From Tachypleus tridentatus (Eukaryota; Arthropoda; Merostomata; Xiphosura; Limulidae): DNA of 64,000 nt. The stretch lies in the NCBI RefSeq assembly GCF_004210375.1, contig NC_134825.1:6262001-6326000 (forward strand), in the 5' to 3' direction. Below, piece after piece: positions 41,301 to 53,300 of this stretch. The translations under genes and the position numbers were made by a program. The notes beneath the pieces were generated by a model, which saw only the letters and a list, made by a program, of their open reading frames with translations, searched no databases and had not been told where the DNA came from. How positions within the stretch are numbered: position 1 is the stretch's first letter; every line of letters begins with the position of its first letter.

Positions 41301-44300
41301 TGTAGACAAAAAATCAAAACTTTTAATTAGGTATTATTACAAATACTGTGTCCATAATTATATGGTGTCAGAGTGCAGTGATTTCCATGTTATGATTAAA
41401 ATAATTTTTCTTAACCTGAAAATTTTTAATTTTTTTCTGCACAATCTTTAGGACCTTCTAAATAAATCAAAAAATGTTTTTTCAGAAGAACGTAATATTT
41501 TATTTCTCATTTCCTACACTGTAACTCTACAGGATTGGTCAGTTTGACTGACCTTGTAACCATTATAAATAAATTAAGAAATGATTTTAAGTTACCTTTA
41601 TCTCTGCCCAATTGTAACAGGAAACAACAATTGTTTATTCTCAGCTTCTAACAATATATATCTATTTACACTTGATTTAATTTTTTTATTATTGACTTTT
41701 GAACCATATCGTGCTGTCACACAAGTTGTGAATTACTTGGCCAATGTGCAACTCATGTTACCTTATTGCACAAGGCTACTACGAACATACTCTGCCAATA
41801 TTTTATCATTATTCTTTATTTTAATGTGAAATTAACCTAGTAAGTTTCTAATTTTTACATTTTAGTAACTTTTATAATAACAAATAAAAATACTTAAAAA
41901 CATAGTATAATAACTTGCACAAAGTGGACAATGTCCTACAACTACTATAATTTTTCTGGCTTTCTACAACTATGCTATAAGAGTCATCAAAAATTCAGCT
42001 AAACCCACTGATGTGTTTTCCATGTGAATGGTTTGAAATGGAAGAGAAATATGTATTTTTCTGTACAGTAAAGAATGTAGTATAATATGCCATATGATAG
42101 ATTAAAACCTTGGCTTTCTATTGATTATAAATAATATAGTATTAAATATCATAGAAAACTACTGGTAATTTATGAAACACAGGACATGACAGGTGGGTGT
42201 GGCAAATGGGTCTGATTTTCTAATTTATGGCTCCTGGTTGGTTGTGCAACCAAATAAGACGGGAGAGGATTAAAAATTATACTGAGTATTAGCTATATGA
42301 TAATAAGTAATTGACATTAAATTCCACACTTCTCACAGGAGAGATAAATAAATTAGAAATGAGGGAAGACAAAGAGAACACACATCATAGTTCTCATATT
42401 ATGAGAGATTGAGGATTTTTATAAACATGTTCTTATAAAAATAAGAATTTAAAACTTGTTTTATTTGATGCTAAGTTTATTTTTGTACATTAATAATCAA
42501 GTAGTTTTATTACGTTTTGAATATAACTCTGTAAATTATTGTCACATGTACACCTTGAGCCACCTATGCAAAAAAGCTGACTCAAAACTACAATAATGAT
42601 ACGAATGTCATGGAAAAGAAGCAAAAAAACACCTGATAGTCCAAAGGGTAAAAGTATAACTGTAAAATTATCTTAGAGAGTTAGGCAATAAGAATCGTAC
42701 ACCTCTCATGTTTTAAAGATAATAGAAGTACATTTTAAATAAATGGCACTTATCAATAAATGTCAGCTCCAGCACTATGTGACATAGATTAAAATTCTAA
42801 CTTTTAACTATACTATCTCAATCTGACACATTTTTCAGCATAACTTGCCACATTCATGGGTTTAAAAACAAAACATCTGTAAAGTTTGAGTTTAATTTAT
42901 CAAAATTTTAAATTCTTATCTTCTTTTCTAATAATTATTCTATGTTATCTCAAACAGATGTTTTTTGTTTAATGAATTTGGATTAAAAAGATACATTTTA
43001 CAGTTCCTTCATTTAAATGTTTTAGATCATTTTACTTTAAATGTTTTTCTAAGTCAGATTACTATGTTTGGGATATCTTTTATAGCTCTTTTCCCTTCAT
43101 GGTTCCTTCTGTGCTTATAATCAACAGGTTAGTTTATACATTCCTTTCCATGCAAAGTTTCTAAATTCATTTTTCATGCTAAGCCAGTTTTTTTTTCTAT
43201 TCATCATTACATGTTACATACAAGACTAGTTCATAATGCTGTCCACTAAGGCATCCACACAATGTTCCTCACATTACTTTGTGAAAAAAACAAATATTAC
43301 CATTTCATTCAGGTAACTGTTTTCATGCTGCACAACTGCTTCAATCTGATCTTACTTTTGTTATATTCCATAATTACCTTTGATGACACTTCTCTCATGA
43401 CACTCTCCACCTGTCTTTTATCTTAATACTGTATATGTAAGCACCTCCTTCAAATAAAATTATCACTTTTACAAGACTGATCCAATCCACATTCCCTAAC
43501 ACTAGCCCTTACTGGGAAGGAAGGACAGGGAGTGTGAGAGGAGATAGGCAATTGAAAATACATTTTTGATTCAAGTAAATGTTAACTTCCAAAACACTGA
43601 CATCCATTTCCTCTACAGCTAGAATCCCACACTGACAAGATGGAGAAGTTAGTGAGGGAATTATCCATAAGGAATGCATCTGCAGAGATTGTGGTTATAC
43701 CAAATCCACTGACTGACAGGATCCACTTACGCTTTACTCAAGATATTTCATGAGGGGCAGTCCAGCATAGTACAGTAACACCATCTGGTTTATCTATAGG
43801 TGGTCTTATAGAACATCTCATTTATATAGATCCTGTTGCAACCTAGATAAAGTATACTGTGGTAGTGGTTACTGTGTGGATTTGATTTGATAAAAGCACA
43901 CCTGATTGGGCAACACTTTCACAGTGTGAGATCCTATGAAAAAGAAGTAACAAGGGACACTGGAAAGGAAAGGAGATGTGAGATTAATAAGGAAAGTACT
44001 TATCCTTCTTTATAATCTAGAGGATAGTTACAGAGGATAGTCAAAAACCCTCAGAGGAATATACTGTCAGATCATGGGAAAAATCATTCAATGTGGTCCA
44101 CACACTAGCCTGCACAATATCCTTCTGCCTGAGGACAGAGAAATGTGGAAAATCTGATGAGACGTCTTGCAGAAGTATTCTGCTTCCAAAGAGATTCTAG
44201 AATAAGTAACATGGATCAATTTTCATAGCAATACCATCAAGACAACTAGATATAAATTCTAGGAAGTTGAAGTGTTACAGTGAATAAAAAGCCATTAGTA

Positions 44301-47300
44301 GAATTATAAAATTTCCTGTGTACTGCACAGTGCAAACAACTCTGACCTGCAACATCCTTGGGCCAACAAAAAATAAACCTCAAAAGAAAGGTGATACATA
44401 GCAAATGAAACCAAGGGCTGAAATGGATGTTGAAAAAGAGCATGTAATTCCATCTATATATCCTTGTTAGGTAACTGAAACAGTTGTTTGGATAAAAGAC
44501 CTTAAATAACTTAAGGAGACCAAAAAGTACTGGGGATTAAAATAATTTCTGTCTCTTCAAATATTAAAAGGTAATCAATAAAGTTCTCCTATTAAGAACA
44601 ATTGTGATAGCAACAGAATGTGACCAGGAGTTGAATGAATCATTGACAGGATTCTGGGGAATAGACAAATAGGTGCATAGGCATGTAGTTGCAGTCCGAT
44701 GAATGCATCTATTACCAATGCCCAAGGGTGAGGTACTGGAGACCAAAATGCTGGTACCTGAGTGTTCCAATGAGTGGCAAATGCATCTATCAATAATGTT
44801 CCAAATTGAGAGCAAATTCAATGGAAAACTCCTTAAAGAAGCATTCCTTCTGTCAGAATAATGTGGCAGGGTCGAGACAATTGATCTGAAACCAAATTTA
44901 TCACCCCTGGAACAAAGTCATCTAGTAGGATGATACAGAAGATGCAAGGTTTGAAAAAAAAGAAAGACCTGGACTAATTGCCACCTTGCTGTGAAATGTA
45001 AGATACCATGTAGGATTGTTGGAGTTTGAAGCATGATGAATTTGCCCCCCTGTAATTGCATAACTTGAGAAATTGCCTTTTAAACAGCATGATGCTCTAA
45101 AATACCAATGTGAAGCAAAGTCATTGTCCATCCATATTTACTGAAACTCCTGAGCACTGAAATATTTATGTCATCCCTAAAACAAGGTATCCACAAAAAT
45201 ACGGATCTCTGGATGAGGTGATGGCAGAATAATACCAACTGTAGTGTTGATCATGAATAAGGAAATTGAGAAATCTAGTGGATCACTGTTCATGATCTTT
45301 ATATATATGTAAAAATGGCTGGTTTGGGTTGAGAAAATGTTTTATGCAGAAGAGCAAACAACATCTGACCTTCTTTGTGAACCTGACGATGACCAAGGAA
45401 GGTTGAAATGTTGTTCACTCTCTGCATAAAAAATTTCTCAACCCAAACAAGTGGGTTTTCTTGACATCACTGATGGCAGACTTAATTTCGTAAGGTTATC
45501 TGAAGTTCTTGGTTTCTCAAATTTGACCTGTTTTTCTTTTAAAGAGGTTTCACGGTACTATCAAAGGAAGCAGGGATTATGACTCTTCTCTAATGTGATA
45601 TGTTTGACAACAAGAGGGAATAGGAAGTTTAATAAACTGTATGTTAAATGAAATACTTGAAAATATGTACAAATATATTTTTCTCTACAAGTGGGTTTTC
45701 TCATCATTACTGATTACTGTTCATGATCTATTTACTGTGTAGAAACCACTAAAGGGATCTAATGTATGCTTGTTCCAAAGAAATGAGGGATTGGAGAGAT
45801 GCCCAAACTCCCAAAGGTTAAAGAACCATGAGAGAAGAAAGAGGGAGACTGCTTGCTCCACAGTTTAGAGCCAGGTGTGAGTTTGTTGAAACTGAAAAGG
45901 CACTAGATATCAAAGGTGAGACAGGAGAGACCTGATTTGCTTCTGCGCTGGATGCATTAATCTAGAAATGCATGCCACAAATCAACTTGGCAAACAATTT
46001 TTTTCAAAGCTTGTCTTTAGTTTTATGAAAATTAAAGAGATAACATAAAGAACACTCAAGTATCTCCAGTTGTCATACTATAGAGAACTCCATTAGTGAA
46101 CACTTTGTCAAGAAAATGTGACAATATTATATGAAGTAGATGCTTATATACAGTAAAAAGATAGAGGGCACATTGATTTATGTGGAACATCACAAGACAG
46201 ATATTATCAAGAATGATTAAGTGAGAAATAACAGACTGGAGCAAGTGAAAAAAAAAAAGAATCATACCAATACTTATATAGCTAAATATACAGAAATCCT
46301 AGCAGTTGAGTAATAGGTGTAGTGTGAGAGAAGGTATGTATGTTCTGGAAATCCATTATCTGTGAGTCAACAAAATCTTCTGCATTTTTCATATCCTTCA
46401 TCCCAGGATTTTTATTTCCTACAAAGGGAATGCCAGTTCTGTGTACACCTTTTTCTACTTCTCCATCTCCTGGCTTTCAATGTGTTGCTCTCTACATTAT
46501 GTCATTCTTGATAACTGCCTAGATTGCATCCCCCTTAGATCACTACTGGAGCTTGGAATCAACCAGATCTCAAGAACAGACTTTACATTATACTTATCCA
46601 ATAAAGCTAAAAATGAATAAAATGAATAACTAGATTTTATCACAAATAACAAAAAAACTTATTTGATGTAATTCCAATCTCAAATACTGAAGAAATTAAA
46701 TATGAAAACTCATCTGTTCGAGAATTTTGTTAAAATAGTCACAGAACCCTTACAAAGAGAAAAATTCCCAAACTTATGAAGACAAATGAAAAATCCTGAT
46801 TCATAAAATGTAGCCCCACCCCTGTCTACTTTGGGCTAAGAAAGATCTTGTTGTTGTTGTTTCAGAAATTTCACACAAAGCTATAAAAAGTCTACATGTG
46901 TACAACTATCCATAATTTTGAAGTGACAGTCAAGGAAGGTAGTTAGCCAACAACACCTACGGCTGATCGTTACATGAATGAGAAGTGGGACTTGGCTGTC
47001 ACTCAAAATACAGCATATATTCTGGAAGCAAAAGGCCATGAACCATTAGCCCTCAGATTCACATTCAATGAATGGCTACAATACACAACTCCTGGCCCTT
47101 TAAGAAAAGTATTTTCTCATCAAGATGTCTCTCATTCCCATAAGTTCTACATGTTATCTGAGACAAAGATTTAGAGATCAGCTTCTGATGACAGTTAGCA
47201 CCAACTGTTCCCATGGAAATCAACTATAACACTTACATCACAATGAAACAAAGAAGTCTATAAGATGTCAAATCAACCAGCTATATGAAAACACAAAATC

Positions 47301-50300
47301 ATACCTTTTTATTGTTTTGCTCTTTGTTCTACTGGGAGGTTCATCTTCCTCACTGTTTCCATCTAGATCTAAACCAATACAGTCAACATCAGCTCCATAA
47401 TTTGGTTTAAAATTCTCATGCTCCTCCTCTTCTTCTTCACTATCAAAGTTATATTTTGCCTTTGAAGCTGTATAGAACATGTTTAAATTGTCATTCATCA
47501 AATTACAGATCCAAACATAACAATATTATACTGTTTCACTGCACTAACCACTCTCTCAAACACGTTGTGACCAATCAAAACACTTTTAGAAAAGCCATTT
47601 CTTAAATGTGTAATAATATTAATGAAGTTACAATAAGTACCGTCCAACAAAAAATCCAAATCTGCAACAAGAATAAATTTGGCTATTATATACATAAATA
47701 CCTCACAGAACTACAATTACTGGCTAGTAAAAGTGTGTGTAAAAAAGAATATGCAATCAGTTGCCTTTACTGTGATACAAAACTAAACTTGTTAAAGTTT
47801 CTCTTACAATACTTTATTTTACATATCTTAAGTGTAACCTAAGCTTGTTCAAATTGACTGAGGTCGTAACCATTTTGTACTTATTATTGTTTATGTAATA
47901 TGCATTTTATTACAGTGTGTATCTACACAAAATCTGGCACTTTTAGTCTAATTACAGAACCTTTTTACACAAAAAAATTAGATTTTGCTACAGGCTCAGT
48001 ATAGTATACACGAGTACATCTACACACGTAAAGTATTTGAATGTAATGTTTGATACAACATTTGTATCTTCACAAAATTTGGTAGACATTTAGTAAAAAT
48101 TAAAAGCATTTTGTTTAAAAAAAAATCAGATTTTTTAATGAAATATTTTGGCTAAAGGTTTATTTGTGAAAATAGTCTTTTCTGTTACTAGTCTTAGTGC
48201 AAAGTGATTTTATGTTATGATTAAAAAATACTGTTCTTTGTCCAAAACTTACTAAATACATTTCAAATGTTTGTTTTCAATTATACTTTATATTATTTTC
48301 TACACTCTAACTGTGTGGGTTCTGTCACTTGACCAACCTCATATAAAATTAGAAAATAAACATAAATTATTTTTTTTTCATGCTTGAATGACTACATATT
48401 GTAAAACGAAAATACATATGTTTAGTCTAAGTCTCATAACGCTATATATATTATACATACACACACACACACTTACATAAATATTTATTTTTATTATATT
48501 GACCTTCCAGTCATGTATAACTTGCATTGACACAATGCACATGCATTCCTGTTACATATCCAGTAATATAAAACTGACCTTTAATTTTTCCCTGTCTTGG
48601 ATGTGTTTTATTGACTAGTATTTTGTAACATACAGTTACATTTCAATTATTATGCATTACATATTTGTATACAGATTATTAACTTTATTTTTCTTAAAAT
48701 ATAGAACATTAAATCAATGTGTGAGGCAAACAATTATCTCTCATTGCTTCAACCTTTGTCCTCAGTTGCTCCTGGACATAGGTTGCTAAGCCTTTTAAAA
48801 TTTCACATGTGGAGGATATCAAACAAAATGTTTTTTAGATTTTATATATACAGTTGTATAACCAAAAAATGATAAATAACTACACTGATACCACAGATTT
48901 ATATTAAAATTTATAGAGCTTAGTAACTAAGATGTATTTAGATTTTTAAAAAATATGAAACTTTGAGTTAATTAATGACACAACCTACTGCCTTGAAATC
49001 TTGGATTAAAAGAATGTGGTAGCCTTTTAACAGATTAAAATGGCTGAAAAAGATCACTAGTGGGACATTATTAGTTATCAATTTATGATTCACATGTCCT
49101 ATATTAAATTAAGTGTATATAGGGGACCATTTAAAAAAACAGAAAGAGGTGAATACTGCCACTATGTGTTTGATTGAGTACAAAATAAAAATACATGAAG
49201 TTTTTATTTTATATTCTAGCTTGATAATATCAGTAAGTTGAGTTCCTAATTTGCAAGAAACTATATACTAGGTATTTTGACATCACAAACATCTAATTTT
49301 AAACAGTGCTGCATTGAACATACTCACTAAAATCTACATCTAGATCAATTCTTCTAATATTTGCTTTAAAGAAGTTAACTTGTATATAATATTAAAATTT
49401 GAACTATAATCTACACTTTATTCCAACCTTACTGACATAAATTCATAAAAAAGTAATTGAGTAAAATTCTGAATGCAAGTCAATAAATATGATAACATGG
49501 CCTTTGACTCCTAACTGGCAGCAAAAGTGGCAGAGTACTGTTTACTTGTCTGAATGTAAAGAGATTTTCATGTTAAGATTAAAAATACTTTTATTTATCT
49601 GAAAATTTTCAAATTTAATTTGTATAATTTATAAATTCTCTTGATTAGTTAAAAAAATCATTTTTTAATTAAAACTTTCTATTTTATCTGTTATTTTCTT
49701 TATCCTAACTCTAAATACAAGGTTGGTCAATTTTACCAATCTTGTAACCTCCAATATATATATTCTAAAAATTCTAAGTTAACCCTTTTTCTAGAATCAC
49801 TTGAAACTGCAATGTGAAACTACCTTTATTTATCCTAAAACTTGCAACAGTATATGTCTGTTTATATTTAAATTTTGTTTTACTGTATGTCTGTTTATAT
49901 TTAAATTTTGTTTCACTGTATGTCTGTTTATATTTAAATTTTGTTTTACTGTATGTCTGTTTATATTTAAATTTTGTTTTACTGTATGTCTGTTTATATT
50001 TAAATTTTGTTTTACTGTATGTCTGTTTATATTTAAATTTTGTTTTACTGTATGTCTGTTTATATTTAAATTTTGTTTCACTGTATGTCTGTTTATATTT
50101 AAATTTTGTTTTACTGTATGTCTGTTTATATTTAAATTTTGTTTCACTGTATGTCTGTTTATATTTAAATTTTGTTTTACTGTATGTCTGTTTATATTTA
50201 AATTTTGTTTCACTGTATGTCTGTTTATATTTAAATTTTGTTTTACTGTATGTCTGTTTATATTTAAATTTTGTTTTACTGTATGTCTGTTTATATTTAA

Positions 50301-53300
50301 ATTTTGTTTTACTGTCTTTTGAACTGTGTCTAAATTAATGTTCCCACCATAAAAATTTAGAAACTCAACTGACAAACATATTAGTTTAGTGACTTGTATA
50401 ATGCATGGGATAGTTACAAGCATATCTCATTAAATATTATTATATTTATTTATTTTGCTCACTACTATAGACATATCTATCATATAACAAACCTCCAGCT
50501 TGTATCACAGCAGTGATTGATATTAACTATTAAAAAAGATTTATCATACTACATGCCTGCAGCTCGTCTTGGAGCAGTGGTTCTCTTCTCTGGTGGTATA
50601 TAGTCACTAGCTTCTACATCCGATTCTTCTGATGAGCTGGGTTCAGATTCTGAAGCTGACCATGGGTTTCTTTTTGGTCCTTTCTTTTTAGATGAGAGTG
50701 ACTTCTTTGGGCTATGTTTAATTTGCTGCTTTAATGCTATAAAGGCATAAATTACATAATATTTTAATTATCTGTATAAATGTTGCATCACAAAAACGAC
50801 TGTATAATTACAGATTTGACCAAATACTATTAAGAAAAGTGAATTCCTACATTCATCTATAAAAATTTCTGTAAAGAAATCCACAACTCTGTTTCATGAT
50901 AAAAATGTTTACCACATAAGTTCTGATAATGTAGCCTAAATTTTCCCACCACATCATAAATGATGCAAAATCAATATATTTCCAGAGAACTATATATGGT
51001 AATATCATGCCCATAGTATTAAAAAGTTTGCAGCAGTAATTATTTGTTTCTTTAACAAAAATAAATGTTTTAAAGGGTGGCTTTTTAATGTTTCTCAATT
51101 TTTATTACACATACATATTTATTAGTAGCTGGTCTTCAATAAGTGAATATTAGCTGCATAACAGTACTTGTGAATAGACTCATGTTAAGTAGCTAGTCCA
51201 CAGTATCACCTAAAATGTTGTAACATTTTTAAAACAAGACCCAAGACTCAGGAGCTTTCAAACAGTTGACTTTTCTTCATTCTCCTGAATAGTCAACCAT
51301 TCAAAAGCGCTTGAGTTTTAGGTTTGTTTTGAAAATATTACAACATGTGAATAGACTTTATAAACAAGTTGCCATGACACTCTTGTTAGCCTAAGCATCA
51401 ACTTACCAGTCTTAGACAAGATTAAATTTATAGGTAGTGCTGCGATATACCAACATAAACACTCTTTTTCTCTCTTTTTAATAGTTTTGGTCCTTCATAA
51501 CCTCTTTTGGAAAAAATGGTTTTTCTTTATCACTTCTATGAGTACCTTTATTTGATAATCCACCACGAAAAGATATCAATAAAAACTACAAGATATTTAG
51601 CAGGACTGAAGACAATACAGTCATTTGTTACTTTATAAGGAAATCAGTTTGATAAACAAACAAGACGAGCATTTCACAAACTACATGCATTTACTAACAC
51701 ATGATACCAAAAATAAATTAGATTTTATGACATTTAGAGACGTGGTGGATTCCATTAAATACTGAGCTGGAAACTTCTCTTCTAACAATTATAAAGATGT
51801 TTCAGAAATTAGAAAAATGTCTTTATTACACTAATGTCTTTATAACACTAATATTACTTTAATTAATTTTCCACTTTTTCAAATGAAAACCAACAGTTAC
51901 AGATATAATTCTGATTTCCTACCTTTTTTTGCCTTTGCTTGTTCGTATTTCTCAGGAGAATTTCCAATTCTTTCAGCAAGAGGCATTGGCTCCTCATCAT
52001 CATCTTTATTCACTTCTCCATCAGTTTCTTTCTTCTAAATATATTTGATGTTAAATGTTTTTTATAAACATAAACTTTAATCTACTATTCCATTTATGTA
52101 AAAACTGTATTATAATAAATGTTAGTACTGCTGCATTAAGACAATTTTGTGTCAAATAATATCATTTTACTGTTTAACTTTGGTTTTCATTTGTACACAC
52201 TGGATAATACTCTGAGGTTATAACAGAAATAAACAGTAAATGTGAACTGTATTACCAAAGAAAACTTTCACTCAACCAATAGGTTATCACAAGTGTATCT
52301 GTTACTTTATATTTGAAGTTCTGTAACTCTGTGGAAGCTAGGTTGGTGGTATAAACTTTATTTTTGATGTTTTAGCTCCAAACTAGTTGGCATAAGAAAT
52401 GTACTAGCACAAACCAATATCCAGCTACTCCAATTACTTTTGCCCATTGAATATTATAAAAGTAAAAATTACAAGATTTAGAACAGTATATGTAAAATCT
52501 ATAGATGTTAACCAATCTACATGCAACAAAATTAAAACAACCACACAACAGCTTGACATTTGAAATCCTTTTCTTTCTTGGCAGGAAAAATTTGCAAAGT
52601 TTCAGCTTTTTAATCTCATATTGATAAAACTTTACATTAGAAAATGACTATTCTAATTCCAACAAAAAATAACCACATAGATTAGAAAGTGTGATAAATA
52701 TGAAACTAAATAATTAGACATTTTAATCTAAAAATAAGTAGCTCAGTAATGCATTGTTGTTTATCAGCTTACAACAGAATAGTACATTGTTGATACACCG
52801 ACCACCACCCTTACAAAAATTTCAATGACAACAGATGTTTAAAATAAAAGCAACAACTTTTTGAAATCCTTCAAATTTCTGCATGCTTCAAATATTTGTG
52901 AAATATAGTAGAAAAGCACACACAAATATTACACCAGACAGAACTACATTTAACAAAAACAAGAACAAAAACATTACATGGCTTGATGTAAATTTATTTT
53001 ATTCTTTAATTACATAAATATGTAACAAGAAAGCTAGAATCTTGTTGTAATGTGTGGAAACTGACTTTTGGAATTACTTTAAAATATTTTTATCTAGTCT
53101 TCAAGTTTTAATTTGCTGCATATGTAAGATCTGTTTGTATTCAGTATGTTAAACCATGATTATACTGGTGGAATTCAATCAATACCAACCAAGTACCGAT
53201 AAATACTTGAAAAACCACTACCATTCAGAAGAAAACTACAAAAATGCTAGGAAAAAATAATATATTCATTCATGTTTAGTACATAAAAACTTTAATCTTA

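Larger units (their letters stand above)
40838..47304 (-). other. Top2 intron
   Basis: It contains a dispersed repeat at 41200-41870, a purine-rich low-coding stretch at 43.5-45.2 kb similar in texture to 3.4-6.1 kb, a Penelope-like repeat at 45295-45715 and an old inverted SINE at 46850-47050. The open frames here are spurious. Confidence 0.55.
47468..50556 (-). other. Top2 intron
   Basis: Contains copies 2 and 3 of the dispersed repeat R (47840-48360; 49400-49850), a short CA microsatellite near 48460 and the 33-bp array at 49850-50320. The donor is GC instead of GT (separate entry). Confidence 0.65.

Noticed and set aside
49801-50423. Three long frames (173, 174 and 197 codons)
   Set aside because: All are translations of the 33-bp minisatellite.
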